A stretch of 52,930 bases of DNA from an uncultured Clostridia bacterium (GCA_945948185.1 CAMFAL010000006.1:1-52930); one strand, 5' to 3'; counted from the stretch's first letter, positions 17,074 to 26,435 are shown. Notes: generated from the letters alone by a model not told the origin. Program-made: numbers and translations.

Positions 17074-19995
17074 TTGAAAGTCGGTTTGGACGTCGGCTCT
17101 ACCACCATCAAGTGCGTGGTGCTGGACGACGCGGACAAGATCGTATACAGTACTTATGAACGGCATTTCAGCCATATTCTGGAGAAGTCCGCCGAGCTGC
17201 TGCGGCGGGTAGGGACCCAGTACGCTCCCCGGGCAGACCTGGCCATCTCCGGCTCTGCCGGCATGGGCATGGCAGACAGCGTGCAGGTGCCTTTTGTCCA
17301 GGAGGTATTCGCCACCCGGGTGGCCGCCAATCGCCTGGCCCCCGGCACCGATGTGATCATTGAGCTGGGGGGTGAGGACGCCAAGATCCTCTTCCTGACG
17401 AACGGTACCGAGGTCCGAATGAACGGCTCCTGCGCCGGCGGCACCGGTGCATTCATCGACCAGATGGCCACCCTGCTGAAAATGACCGCCGACGAGATGG
17501 ACGATGCCGCCCAGAAGGCGGAAAAGACCTACACCATCGCCTCCCGCTGCGGCGTATTCGCCAAGAGCGACGTGCAGCCCCTCATCAATCAGGGCGCCCG
17601 GGCGGAGGACATCGCCGCCAGCATCTATCAGGCCGTGGTGAACCAGACCATTGCCGGCCTGGCCCAGGGCCGGCCCATCAAGGGAAATATCCTGTATCTG
17701 GGCGGGCCGCTGACCTTCTCCCGCGTCCTGCGGGCGAGTTTTGACAAGACCCTGGGCGTTAAGGGTACCTGCCCGGAGAACAGCCTGCTGTTTGTGGCGC
17801 TGGGTGCCGCCTACTACTCCGACCAGACCTTTGATCTGGTGGAGGTGGCGGAGGAACTGGAGCGCCACGGCGCCTCTGAGACCTATCGCTCTCAGCCACC
17901 CCTATTTGAGAGTGAGGAGGAGTACGAGGCGTTCAAAGTCCGCCATGCCAAGGCCGCGGTGCCCCGGGTGCCCTTCGGTCCCGACTATGCCGCTCCAGTC
18001 CATATCGGCATCGACTCCGGCTCCACCACCGTGAAAATGGTGGTCATGGACCAGGAGGCCCGCATCCTGTTCACGGACTACCGCCCAAACCTGGGCAATC
18101 CCGTGCCCCTCATCCGGGAGGTCCTGCAGCAGCTCTATGACGAGCATCCGGCCCTCCACGTGGCCTCCGTCACCACCACCGGCTACGGCGAGGACCTGGC
18201 GAAAAACGCATTCCACGCTGATTACGGCGTGGTGGAGACCGTGGCTCACTTTACCGCCGCCCGCCACTTCATGCCCAACGTGGACTTCATCATCGACATC
18301 GGCGGCCAGGACATGAAGTGCTTCAAGATTGAAAACGGCGCTATCAGCAATATCTTCCTGAATGAGGCCTGCTCCTCCGGCTGCGGCAGCTTCCTTCAGA
18401 CCTTTGCCCAGGCCATGGGCAAGGACGTGAAGGAGTTCGCCAAGCTGGGCCTGTTTGCGGACAGGCCCGTGGACCTGGGTAGCCGCTGCACCGTGTTTAT
18501 GAACTCCAGTGTGAAGCAGGCCCAGAAGGACGGCGCCACCATTGAGAATATCTCCGCCGGTCTTTCCATCTCCGTGGTGAAGAACGCCATCTACAAGGTT
18601 ATCCGTGCCGCCTCTCCCGAGGAACTGGGCCGTCATATTGTGGTCCAGGGCGGCACCTTCTACAACGAGGCAGTCCTCCGGGCCTTTGAGAAGGAGATGG
18701 GCGTGGAGGTCATCCGCCCCGACATCGCTGGTCTCATGGGCGCCTTTGGCGCCGCTCTGTACGGCCGGGGCAAAGCTGCTGCCGGACAGACCAGCCGGCT
18801 GCTGGACCGGGAGGCCCTGGCGGCCTTCCATCAGGAGACCCGCAGCGAGGTCTGTGGCCGCTGCGGCAACAACTGCCAGCTCACCATCAACACCTTTGCC
18901 GACGGCGGCACCTTCATCAGCGGCAACCGCTGTGACCGCCCTGTTACCGGCAAGGCCGATACCGGAGAGCGAAACCTGTACGCCTATAAGCGGAAGCTGA
19001 TCCTGGAATACAAGCCTGTCCCCGGCAAGCGGGGTAAGATTGGTCTGCCCCTGTGCCTGAACATGTGGGAACTGCTGCCTTTCTGGCATTCCTTTTTCAC
19101 CAAGCTGGGCTTTGCCGTGTACCACAGCCCCCTCTCCAGCCGGGACCTGTACCTGAAAGGACAGGGGACAATCCCCAGCGACACCGCCTGCTTCCCTGCC
19201 AAGCTGGCCCACGGCCACATCCAGTTCCTCAGCAAGCTGGGGCTGGACGCCATCTTCTATCCCTGCATGACCTACAATATTGACGAGGGCCTGGGAGAGA
19301 ACCACTACAACTGTCCCGTGGTGGCCTACTATCCGGAGGTCATCGCCGGTAACTGCCCGGAGATCAAGGATACCAAGTTCATCTACGACTATGTGGGTAT
19401 CCATCGTCCCAAGGATTTCACGAAGAAGATCTTCACCATTCTGCGGCGGGAATTTCCGGATATCACCAAGGGCGAGGTGAAGGACGCTGCCGATGCGGCT
19501 TACGCCGAGTACGCCCATCACATGTCCCTGATCCGCAAGGAGGGTGAGCGCATCATTCAGCAGGCCCGGGCCGAGGGCCGCCGCATCATTGTACTGGCGG
19601 GACGTCCCTACCATGTGGACCCGGAGGTCAACCACGGCATTGACACGCTCATTACCCGTTCCGGTGCGGCAGTCATTACCGAGGACTCTATCTCTGACCG
19701 GACCGCCAGGTTCCACACCTCGGTGCTGAACCAGTGGACGTACCACGCACGGTTGTACGCCGCCGCCAAATACTGCTGCACCCAGCCCGACATGGACCTG
19801 GTGCATCTGGTGAGCTTTGGCTGCGGTGTGGACGCCATTACCTCTGACGAAACGAGAGAGATCCTGCAGGAGGGCGGCAAGCTGTACACCCAGCTGAAGA
19901 TCGACGAGATCACCAACCTGGGTGCTGTGCGTATCCGCCTGCGGAGCCTGTTTGCCGCTCTGGAAGAGCGGGAAGAGGAAGGAAAGGAGGCGTAA
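17074..19995 (+). CDS. Acyl-CoA dehydratase activase-like protein, two activase domains
   Basis: 973-aa protein of the BcrA/BadF/HgdC ATPase superfamily. Domain 1 (about 1-280) has GLDVGSTTIKCVVLD, the cluster-Cys segments NGSCAGGTGAFIDQMA and ASRCGVFAKSDVQ. Domain 2 (about 310-590) repeats them as GIDSGSTTVKMVV, NEACSSGCGSFLQTFA and GSRCTVFMNSSVKQ. A Cys-rich C-terminal region (GRCGNNCQL, SDTACFPAKLAHGH, YPCMTYNI) follows, like DUF2229. Archetypal activases inject electrons into 2-hydroxyacyl-CoA dehydratases by ATP hydrolysis, but no dehydratase gene is here and the target is unknown. TTG 17074 is the start, with AAGGAGGAAC 4 nt upstream. In many Clostridia this and the next gene appear as one roughly 1400-aa protein. 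Confidence 0.88.
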   Translation: MKVGLDVGSTTIKCVVLDDADKIVYSTYERHFSHILEKSAELLRRVGTQYAPRADLAISGSAGMGMADSVQVPFVQEVFATRVAANRLAPGTDVIIELGGEDAKILFLTNGTEVRMNGSCAGGTGAFIDQMATLLKMTADEMDDAAQKAEKTYTIASRCGVFAKSDVQPLINQGARAEDIAASIYQAVVNQTIAGLAQGRPIKGNILYLGGPLTFSRVLRASFDKTLGVKGTCPENSLLFVALGAAYYSDQTFDLVEVAEELERHGASETYRSQPPLFESEEEYEAFKVRHAKAAVPRVPFGPDYAAPVHIGIDSGSTTVKMVVMDQEARILFTDYRPNLGNPVPLIREVLQQLYDEHPALHVASVTTTGYGEDLAKNAFHADYGVVETVAHFTAARHFMPNVDFIIDIGGQDMKCFKIENGAISNIFLNEACSSGCGSFLQTFAQAMGKDVKEFAKLGLFADRPVDLGSRCTVFMNSSVKQAQKDGATIENISAGLSISVVKNAIYKVIRAASPEELGRHIVVQGGTFYNEAVLRAFEKEMGVEVIRPDIAGLMGAFGAALYGRGKAAAGQTSRLLDREALAAFHQETRSEVCGRCGNNCQLTINTFADGGTFISGNRCDRPVTGKADTGERNLYAYKRKLILEYKPVPGKRGKIGLPLCLNMWELLPFWHSFFTKLGFAVYHSPLSSRDLYLKGQGTIPSDTACFPAKLAHGHIQFLSKLGLDAIFYPCMTYNIDEGLGENHYNCPVVAYYPEVIAGNCPEIKDTKFIYDYVGIHRPKDFTKKIFTILRREFPDITKGEVKDAADAAYAEYAHHMSLIRKEGERIIQQARAEGRRIIVLAGRPYHVDPEVNHGIDTLITRSGAAVITEDSISDRTARFHTSVLNQWTYHARLYAAAKYCCTQPDMDLVHLVSFGCGVDAITSDETREILQEGGKLYTQLKIDEITNLGAVRIRLRSLFAALEEREEEGKEA

Positions 19996-19999
19996 CGGC

Positions 20000-21319
20000 A
20001 TGGAGATGCAATATCCCGTTTTTACGGAGGACATGAAAAAGACCCACACCATCCTTATCCCCAACATGGCCCCCGTGCAGTTCCGCATCCTGGCGGCGGC
20101 TATGGAGTACAAGGGCTACAAGGTGGAGCTGCTGGGCAACTGCGGCAGTCAGGTCAGCGAGCTGGGACTGAAATATGTCCACAACGACACCTGCTACCCG
20201 GCCCTGCTGGTCATCGGCCAGTTCCTGGATGCTCTGGAGTCCGGGAAATACGACCTGGACCACACTGCCCTGATCATTACCCAGACCGGCGGCGGATGCC
20301 GGGCATCCAACTACATCTACCTGCTGCGCAAAGCCCTGGTGAAAGCCGGATACAGCCAGATTCCGGTACTGAGCCTGAACTTCTCCGGACTGGAGAAGGG
20401 CAACAGCCTGCCTATGGACCTGACCTTTATGCGCATGGCTCTGGCCGCCATCTACTACGGCGACCTGCTGGTGACGCTGAAGGCCCAGACGGCCCCCTAT
20501 GAGATCCATTCCGGGGATGCGGCGGCCCTGCAGGATAAATGGCTGGACACCATCTGTGGTTGGGTCCATGAGGGAAAAGGCTTCTCTCAGCGGGAGATGA
20601 AGGCCGCCATGCCCAGGATCGCGTCGGAGTTTGCCGCCATTCCTGTCCACCGGGTACCCAAGGTGAAGGTAGGCGTGGTGGGAGAGATTTACGTGAAATA
20701 CTCTCCCCTGGGCAATAACGATCTGGAGAACTTCTTGGCTTCCCAGGACTGCGAGGTGAATCTGCCGGGCCTCATGGGCTTCGTGCAGTACTGCGCCTAT
20801 AACCCTAGCGAGACCGCCCGGCTCTATGGCGGTACTTTCCTGGAAAAGCATATCTCTGACCTGATCCTGGGCTACATCGCCCAGATGGAGAAGGTCATCA
20901 TCGGCGCTTTGAAGGACAACGGTTACCACGCACCCCTGCCCTTCAGCGAGCTGACCAAGCTCACGGAGGGCCTCATCAGCAAGGGCGACAAGATGGGAGA
21001 GGGCTGGCTCCTGACCGCCGAGATGGCGGAGCTGATCCGCTCCGGCTACGAGAATATCGTCTGCGCCCAGCCCTTCGGCTGCCTGCCCAACCACATCTGC
21101 GGCAAGGGCATGATCAACAAGCTGCGGGATCTGTATCCCCAGGCCAACATCACTCCCATCGACTACGATCCCAGCGCCACCCGCGTCAACCAGGAGAACC
21201 GCATCAAGCTGATGCTGGCGGTGGCCAGGGAACGGCTGATGGAGAAAGATTCTACGGCGGAGAAATCTGCTTCGGAAGGGCAGAGCAAAACCGGTGAAAA
21301 GGAGCCTGCGCTGGTATGA
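20000..21319 (+). CDS. DUF2229/HgdB-like protein, C-terminal partner of the activase
   Basis: 439-aa protein with conserved Cys segments HNDTCYPALLVIGQF, TQTGGGCRASNYIYLLRKAL and CAQPFGCLPNHICGKGM, resembling 2-hydroxyacyl-CoA dehydratase subunits that hold a 4Fe-4S cluster. It continues the domain order of the large clostridial activase-related proteins but is separate here: the upstream gene has a normal stop and this one its own GGAAAGGAGG site and ATG 20000, 4 nt later. It is probably the cluster-bearing electron acceptor of the activase. The substrate is unknown. Confidence 0.85.
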   Translation: MEMQYPVFTEDMKKTHTILIPNMAPVQFRILAAAMEYKGYKVELLGNCGSQVSELGLKYVHNDTCYPALLVIGQFLDALESGKYDLDHTALIITQTGGGCRASNYIYLLRKALVKAGYSQIPVLSLNFSGLEKGNSLPMDLTFMRMALAAIYYGDLLVTLKAQTAPYEIHSGDAAALQDKWLDTICGWVHEGKGFSQREMKAAMPRIASEFAAIPVHRVPKVKVGVVGEIYVKYSPLGNNDLENFLASQDCEVNLPGLMGFVQYCAYNPSETARLYGGTFLEKHISDLILGYIAQMEKVIIGALKDNGYHAPLPFSELTKLTEGLISKGDKMGEGWLLTAEMAELIRSGYENIVCAQPFGCLPNHICGKGMINKLRDLYPQANITPIDYDPSATRVNQENRIKLMLAVARERLMEKDSTAEKSASEGQSKTGEKEPALV

Positions 21320-21894
21320 AGGTCCTAGTCCTGATGGGAAGTCCACGGAAAAACGGCAATACTGCCGCGCTGCTGGTGCCTTTCTGCAAGGAACTGGAAA
21401 GTGCCGGGGCGGAGGTGGAGACTGTCTGGCTGTATGATCGGGACATCCGCCCCTGTGTGGCCTGCCGTACCTGCCAGAAAGACTGGGCCGTGTTCGGCTG
21501 CGCCCAGCAGGATGGTGTACAGGAGATTTTCAGCAAGGTGCTGGCCTGCGACCTGCTGGTCCTGGCGACGCCCATTTATGCCTGGTACTGCACGCCGCCC
21601 ATGAAGTCCCTGCTGGACCGGCTGGTGTACGGTATGAACAAGTATTACGGCGATCAGAAAGGCCCCTCCCTGTGGGCGGGCAAAGCAGTGGCGCTGCTGG
21701 AGACCTGCGGCTACCGCCCGGAGAAGGGCTGTGACCTCTTTGAAGAGGGGATGCGCCGCTACTGCAAGCACTCTCAGCTGCGGTACCTGGGCAGCCACGC
21801 CGAGCGGCATCTGGGATACGATGTTCCATTCATGGACTCGGAAAAAGAAGCCCGCACCCGGGCTTTTGCGCGGAACCTATTGGATATGATCTGA
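21316..21894 (+). CDS. NAD(P)H-dependent FMN reductase-like flavoprotein
   Basis: 192-aa flavodoxin-fold protein. LVLMGSPRKNGNTAALLVPFC is the FMN-phosphate loop of the iron-sulfur flavoprotein / FMN_red family. CVACRTCQKDWAVFGCAQQDG supplies a Cys cluster like that of iron-sulfur flavoproteins, and ATPIYAWYCTPPMKSLLDRL is the second conserved region. Its ATG lies on the previous stop (ATGA overlap), so it is translationally coupled to the activase pair and may deliver electrons to it. That link is inferred from position. Confidence 0.88.
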   Translation: MKVLVLMGSPRKNGNTAALLVPFCKELESAGAEVETVWLYDRDIRPCVACRTCQKDWAVFGCAQQDGVQEIFSKVLACDLLVLATPIYAWYCTPPMKSLLDRLVYGMNKYYGDQKGPSLWAGKAVALLETCGYRPEKGCDLFEEGMRRYCKHSQLRYLGSHAERHLGYDVPFMDSEKEARTRAFARNLLDMI

Positions 21895-21897
21895 CGG

Positions 21898-21928
21898 AGA
21901 GGACTGCTTTTGGGCAGTCCTCTTTTTC
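21898..21928 (+). terminator. Rho-independent terminator of activase operon
   Basis: Stem AGAGGACTGC / GCAGTCCTCT with a TTTTGG loop and a downstream T run, just after the FMN reductase stop. Confidence 0.92.
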
Positions 21929-21951
21929 CATACTTTCGAGGGGAAATAGAA

Positions 21952-21981
21952 TTGACGAACGGGCATTTAAAGAGGTATAAT
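21952..21981 (+). promoter_or_regulatory. Promoter of methyltransferase-ECF operon
   Basis: TTGACG (21952-21957), 18-bp spacer, TATAAT (21976-21981), 34 nt before the methyltransferase start. Confidence 0.85.
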
Positions 21982-22015
21982 AACATGATTTACTATGTAC
22001 ACGGAGGAACGGTTT

Positions 22016-22879
22016 ATGTGGATCGCGGACAAGTGGCAGGATTATGAGCTGCTGGATTGCGGCGGAGGAGAAAAGCTGGAGCGCTGGGACAAGCAATATC
22101 TGGTGCGCCCGGATCCCCAGGCCATTTGGCAGACTCCTCATCAGAACCCCGCATGGAAGCGGGTGGGCGCCCGGTATCTCCGCAGCCAGACCGGCGGCGG
22201 CCACTGGGAGAAGAAGGCTCTGCCGGAGAGCTGGAAGGTCCATTACGGTGAGCTGACCTTCCAGGTGAAGCCCATGAACTTCAAGCATACGGGACTCTTT
22301 CCGGAGCAGGCGGTGAACTGGGACTTCGTGATGGAAAAGATCCGCAGTGCCGGCCGGCCCATCCGGGTGCTGAACCTGTTCGCCTATACCGGCGGTGCCA
22401 CAGTGGCCTGCGCCAAGGCAGGTGCCAGTGTGTGCCATGTGGACGCAGCCAAGGGCATGGTGGCCTGGGCAAGAGAAAATGCGAAGCTCTCCGGTCTGGA
22501 GGAGGCCCCCATCCGTTGGATCATTGACGACTGCGCCAAATTCGTGGAGCGGGAGATCCGCCGGGGCAAAACCTACGACGCCATCATCATGGACCCGCCA
22601 TCCTATGGCCGTGGTCCCGGCGGCGAGGTGTGGAAGCTGGAGGAAAACCTCTATGACTTCGTGAAGCTGTGCGCCGGAGTGCTGTCGGACAAGCCCCTGT
22701 TTGTCCTGATCAACTCCTACACCACGGGCCTGGCCCCCTCGGTGCTGGGATATCTGCTGAACATCCTGGTGGCCAACAAGTACGGCGGCAAGTGCACCTG
22801 GGACGAGCTGGGCCTGCCCGTCACCGAGACCGGCCTTGCCCTGCCTTGCGGTGCCACGGGAAGATGGTTCAGCGAGTGA
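22016..22879 (+). CDS. RlmI/RlmK-like SAM-dependent rRNA methyltransferase
   Basis: 287-aa class I methyltransferase of the COG1092 type. SAM-binding motif I is VLNLFAYTGGATVACAKAGA, the acidic loop VCHVDAAKGMVAWARENA, and motif IV MDPPSYGRGPGG, the DPPxF/Y catalytic loop used to methylate cytosine C5 or guanine N2 in 23S rRNA. Unlike full-length RlmI it has no N-terminal PUA domain. ATG 22016 is chosen with ACGGAGGAAC 7 nt upstream. The actual rRNA position cannot be told from sequence. Confidence 0.85.
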   Translation: MWIADKWQDYELLDCGGGEKLERWDKQYLVRPDPQAIWQTPHQNPAWKRVGARYLRSQTGGGHWEKKALPESWKVHYGELTFQVKPMNFKHTGLFPEQAVNWDFVMEKIRSAGRPIRVLNLFAYTGGATVACAKAGASVCHVDAAKGMVAWARENAKLSGLEEAPIRWIIDDCAKFVEREIRRGKTYDAIIMDPPSYGRGPGGEVWKLEENLYDFVKLCAGVLSDKPLFVLINSYTTGLAPSVLGYLLNILVANKYGGKCTWDELGLPVTETGLALPCGATGRWFSE

Positions 22880-22900
22880 AAACGGAAAGTGAGACCTGAC

Positions 22901-23746
22901 ATGTCTGCGATCATTGAAACAAAAGAGCTTCGCTTCGCCTATCCCGCGGAGGAGGGCGGACAGCCGGTGCTTGCCCTGCGGGGCGTGGACCTGACCATTG
23001 AGAAGGGCAGTTTCGTGGTGGTGCTGGGCCATAACGGCTCCGGCAAGTCCACCCTGGCAAAGACCTTCAACGGTGTGCTGCTGCCCGCGGGCGGCAAGGT
23101 ATATGTGGAGGGGATGGACACCCTGGACGAAAACCTGCTGCTGGCCATCCGCCAACGGGTGGGCATGGTGTTCCAGAACCCCGACAACCAGATTGTCGCC
23201 AATGTGGTGGAGGAAGACGTGGCCTTTGCCCCGGAGAATCTGGGGGTACCTACGGAGGAGATCCGCCGCCGGGTAGACGACGCCCTGAAGGCCGTAGGCA
23301 TGAGCGAGTTTGTGACCCACGCGCCCCATCTGCTGTCCGGCGGTCAGAAGCAGCGCATCGCCATTGCCGGCGTCATCGCTATGGAGCCCGCCTGTATCGT
23401 GCTGGACGAGGCCACCGCCATGCTGGATCCCATCGGGCGGCAGGAGGTGTTGTCCACCGTTCACCGGCTCAACCGGGAGAAGGGCATCACCGTGATCCTC
23501 ATCACCCATCACATGAACGAAGCGGAGGAGGCGGACCGTGTTATCGTCATGGACGATGGCGTGATGGCTATGGACGGCACGCCCAAAGAGGTGTTCACCC
23601 GGATCGACGAGCTGCGCTCCATGGGCCTGACCACACCGGACACAGTGGACCTGCTGGACCGCCTGCGGAGGGACGGCTGGCATGTGTCCCTGGACGCCCT
23701 GACAGTGGATGAGTGCGCCGACGCCATTGCGGCGGCGCTGGGCTAA
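22901..23746 (+). CDS. ecfA1: Energy-coupling factor transporter ATPase 1
   Basis: ATPase of a group II ECF vitamin/metal uptake system. The 281-aa protein has Walker A GHNGSGKSTLAKTFNGVLLP, the Q-loop region GMVFQNPDNQIVANVVEEDVAF, signature LLSGGQKQRIAIAG and Walker B IVLDEATAMLD. ATG 22901 is preferred over GTG 22889 because conserved sequence starts after it. It is followed by ecfA2 and ecfT; no S component lies here, as expected for the shared group II module. Confidence 0.95.
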   Translation: MSAIIETKELRFAYPAEEGGQPVLALRGVDLTIEKGSFVVVLGHNGSGKSTLAKTFNGVLLPAGGKVYVEGMDTLDENLLLAIRQRVGMVFQNPDNQIVANVVEEDVAFAPENLGVPTEEIRRRVDDALKAVGMSEFVTHAPHLLSGGQKQRIAIAGVIAMEPACIVLDEATAMLDPIGRQEVLSTVHRLNREKGITVILITHHMNEAEEADRVIVMDDGVMAMDGTPKEVFTRIDELRSMGLTTPDTVDLLDRLRRDGWHVSLDALTVDECADAIAAALG

Positions 23747-23770
23747 ACGACACGAAAGGGAAGAGACGAT

Positions 23771-24637
23771 TTGGAACCGATATTACAGATCAAAAACCTG
23801 ACCCATACCTACGGCATCGGCACGCCCTTTCAGCGCAGCGCGGTGGAGGATATGAGCTTTGACGTGCATGAGGGAGAATTTCTCGGCATCATCGGCCACA
23901 CCGGTTCCGGGAAATCCACCCTGATCCAGCACCTGAACGGCCTATTGAAGCCCACGGCAGGCCAGGTCCTGCTGGCGGGGAAGGATATTTGGGCGGAGCC
24001 GAAAAAGATCCGGGACGTGCGGTTCCGGGTAGGCCTAGTGTTCCAGTATCCGGAGTACCAGCTCTTTGAGGAAACTGTCTACAAGGACATTGCCTTCGGT
24101 CCTGCCAACATGGGCAAGACCGGGGATGAACTGGACCGCTGTGTCCGGGAAGCCGCCCGCCTGGTTGGCATCCGGGACGACCAGCTGGACAAGTCCCCCT
24201 TTGAACTCTCCGGCGGCCAGAAGCGCCGGGTGGCCTTGGCGGGCGTCATGGCTATGGAGCCGGACGTGCTGATCCTGGACGAGCCCACCGCGGGCCTGGA
24301 CCCGGCGGGCCGGGAGAATCTCATGGCCAACATCCGGGACTACCACCGCAACAAGCACAAGACCATCATTCTGGTCAGTCACAGCATGGATGAGATTGCT
24401 CAAAACGTGGACCGAATCCTGGTCCTGAAGGGTGCTCATATTTTGATGAGCGGCACGCCGGCGGAGGTCTTTGCCAGAGGCGGCGAGCTGATGGCGGCGG
24501 GACTGGATGTACCCCAGGTGACCCGGGTGGCCATAGCGCTGAAACAGCGGGGCCTGGACATCGACCCGGCGGTCTACACCGTGGAGGCGCTGGAAGCGCA
24601 GCTCCTGGCGCTGCGGAAAGGCGGTGCCGTATGCTGA
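23771..24637 (+). CDS. ecfA2: Energy-coupling factor transporter ATPase 2
   Basis: Second ATPase of the ECF module, 288 aa. Walker A GHTGSGKSTLIQHLNGLLKP, Q-loop GLVFQYPEYQLFEETVYKDIAFGP (the YPEYQLFEETV form is diagnostic of EcfA2), signature LSGGQKRRVALAG, Walker B LILDEPTAGLDP. The start is TTG 23771 downstream of AAAGGGAAGAG. It overlaps ecfT by 7 nt. Confidence 0.95.
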   Translation: MEPILQIKNLTHTYGIGTPFQRSAVEDMSFDVHEGEFLGIIGHTGSGKSTLIQHLNGLLKPTAGQVLLAGKDIWAEPKKIRDVRFRVGLVFQYPEYQLFEETVYKDIAFGPANMGKTGDELDRCVREAARLVGIRDDQLDKSPFELSGGQKRRVALAGVMAMEPDVLILDEPTAGLDPAGRENLMANIRDYHRNKHKTIILVSHSMDEIAQNVDRILVLKGAHILMSGTPAEVFARGGELMAAGLDVPQVTRVAIALKQRGLDIDPAVYTVEALEAQLLALRKGGAVC

Positions 24638-25437
24638 AGGATATTACCCTGGGTCAGTATTTTCCCGGAACGACAGTGGCCCATAAGCTGGACCCCCGTA
24701 CCAAAATTCTGCTGGTGGTGCTGTATATTGTGGCGCTGTTCTGCGCTAAGGGCGTGGTGGGCTACGCACTGATGGCACTGTGTCTGGCCGCCTGTGTCCG
24801 GATCTCCAAGGTGGGCATCAAGCAGTTGATGCGGGGACTGAAGCCGGTACTGTTTATCATCATCTTCACCGGCTTATTAAACCTGTTTTTCACCCCTGGA
24901 GACACCTATCTGCTGGAGTGGGGCTTCCTGCGTATCTCCATGGAGGGCCTGCGGAACGCTGTCTTTATGGTGCTGCGGGTGATGCTGCTTATCATGGGAA
25001 CCTTCCTGATGACCTACACCACCAGCCCCATCAGCCTCACCGACGGCCTGGAGCGGCTGCTGAACGGCCTGAAGCGGTTCCATGTGCCGGTCCATGAGCT
25101 GGCCATGATGATGTCCATCGCCCTGCGGTTCATCCCCACCCTGATCGAGGAGACGGACAAGATCATGTCCGCCCAGAAGGCCAGGGGCGCGGACTTTGAG
25201 AGCGGAAATATCATCCAGAAAGCCAAGGCTCTGATCCCCATTCTGGTGCCGCTGTTTATCAGTGCCTTCCGCCGGGCCGACGAACTGGCCACGGCCATGG
25301 AGTGCCGCTGCTACCACGGCGGCGAGGGCCGGACCAAGCTGCATGTGCTGAAATATCAGCGGCGGGACTATATTGCTCTGACCATCGGAATTCTGGTGGT
25401 AGCGGTGATTCTGACACTGCGGCATTTCGGGCTGTAA
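24631..25437 (+). CDS. ecfT: Energy-coupling factor transporter transmembrane protein
   Basis: Membrane scaffold (268 aa, five to six hydrophobic helices) that couples EcfA1/EcfA2 to exchangeable S components. The N terminus LGQYFPGTTVAHKLDPRTKILL and the coupling helix QKARGADFES with the A-R-G motif are typical. C-terminal ECRCYHGGEGRTK is the second Arg-containing coupling segment. ATG 24631 overlaps ecfA2. The gap to the next gene is 29 nt. Confidence 0.95.
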   Translation: MLKDITLGQYFPGTTVAHKLDPRTKILLVVLYIVALFCAKGVVGYALMALCLAACVRISKVGIKQLMRGLKPVLFIIIFTGLLNLFFTPGDTYLLEWGFLRISMEGLRNAVFMVLRVMLLIMGTFLMTYTTSPISLTDGLERLLNGLKRFHVPVHELAMMMSIALRFIPTLIEETDKIMSAQKARGADFESGNIIQKAKALIPILVPLFISAFRRADELATAMECRCYHGGEGRTKLHVLKYQRRDYIALTIGILVVAVILTLRHFGL

Positions 25438-25466
25438 CGGAATGCTTTTGAAGGGAGGCTGGCGTT

Positions 25467-26351
25467 ATGGGATCCCTGAAAAAGAATGGGCTGCCGCTCC
25501 TGTCCTTGGCTCTGTGCGCCGTTCTCACCGTGGCGCTGGTCCGACAGAGCGCGGAAGTCGGCAGTCTGCGGGCGGAGTTGGCGGAGGAGCACCGGACGGA
25601 GGAGGATTTGGCGGAGCGCCTGGACGAGACGGATACCGCTTTGAAATCGCTGCAAGCCAGTCAGAACCAACCGCCGATTTCTGTCTCTTTCGCGAATCCA
25701 TCTGTGAATACCAGGGACCGGATGCTGACCGTGGATATCATTGCGGAACTCCCGGATGCGGATGAATATAGCTCGACGATCGGCTTCTGCCGGGTGGGAG
25801 AGTCATACCGTATGGCTTGGAAAATAGAGTATCTCTATCGGAACGGAGTCGGGATATACATGCAGACGGTGACATTTCCTCTGGACCTGGAGATGGGACT
25901 GGAGCTGCGGCTGGAGGATGACGCCGTGCTGTTCAGCAGTGATTCCATTGCGGAACTGCTGCCGGTGCGGCTTAACTATGGCGGTACTTCCTGGCACTTC
26001 GACAGCCAGGGGCAGAGGCTTTACCAGTGCGACTGGGGTGCCGATCTGATGGACCCGGCGGGGAACGAGGTGCAGGCGCTGGACGGCGAATTCCGGGTTT
26101 ACCGGAATGGAACTCTGGTATTCACCGGGCGGCAGATGCCTGATAACTGCAACGTGGAAGCGGACGGGGAGATTTTGGATAGTGTCGGCCTGGACTGTTC
26201 TCCGGGGGACCGTATGCGGCTGTGCTATGCCTGTACGGATGCGTTTGGCCTGCGGTATGAGTTTCCAATTTGGGAACAGCTTGCCATGCGGTGGGATGAC
26301 ATGGAGGAAGTGCCGCTGTCCCGCCGCCCCACCGTCACCTGGCCGGAATAA
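25467..26351 (+). CDS. Hypothetical secreted or membrane-anchored protein
   Basis: 294 aa, family not recognised. Residues 9-25 are a hydrophobic helix (signal or anchor), 26-67 a charged predicted coiled coil rich in Glu/Leu (SLRAELAEEHRTEEDLAERL), and the rest looks like a beta-rich extracellular domain with many acidic residues and few Lys. ATG 25467 follows AAGGGAGG. Base composition is lower in GC than its neighbours. It lies between ecfT and the duplicated truA start, whose ribosome site TAAGGAG overlaps this gene's stop codon. Confidence 0.7.
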   Translation: MGSLKKNGLPLLSLALCAVLTVALVRQSAEVGSLRAELAEEHRTEEDLAERLDETDTALKSLQASQNQPPISVSFANPSVNTRDRMLTVDIIAELPDADEYSSTIGFCRVGESYRMAWKIEYLYRNGVGIYMQTVTFPLDLEMGLELRLEDDAVLFSSDSIAELLPVRLNYGGTSWHFDSQGQRLYQCDWGADLMDPAGNEVQALDGEFRVYRNGTLVFTGRQMPDNCNVEADGEILDSVGLDCSPGDRMRLCYACTDAFGLRYEFPIWEQLAMRWDDMEEVPLSRRPTVTWPE

Positions 26352-26366
26352 GGAGTTTGACCGACT

Positions 26367-26435
26367 ATGCGTAACATTGCATTAAAATTGATGTACAACG
26401 GCACCGCCTACCACGGGTGGCAGGTCGCAGCGTAA
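26367..26435 (+). pseudogene. Truncated duplicate of the truA 5' end (22 codons, then stop)
   Basis: ATG 26367 opens a frame identical in protein sequence to the first 20 residues of TruA (MRNIALKLMYNGTAYHGWQV), then reads Ala-Ala-stop. It has its own TAAGGAG site and sits where truA would be expected, 15 nt after the preceding gene. Bases 26385-26425 match 26556-26596 in intact truA perfectly (41 bp), while codons 2-6 differ from the intact copy at six bases, all synonymous. It is not a functional enzyme; it may still be translated as a 22-residue peptide. Confidence 0.9.
26385..26425 (+). repeat. 41-bp direct repeat, left copy (truA codons 7-20)
   Basis: Perfectly identical to 26556-26596. 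Identity stops abruptly on both sides: upstream at synonymous differences, downstream at the twin-hairpin insert (GTC against GTG). This looks like a recombination core or a short tandem duplication with an insert. Confidence 0.9.

Noticed and set aside
17902-20112. Long minus-strand open frame of 736 codons opposite the activase gene
   Set aside because: Shadow of the activase coding strand; no domain motif, no promoter and no ribosome site.
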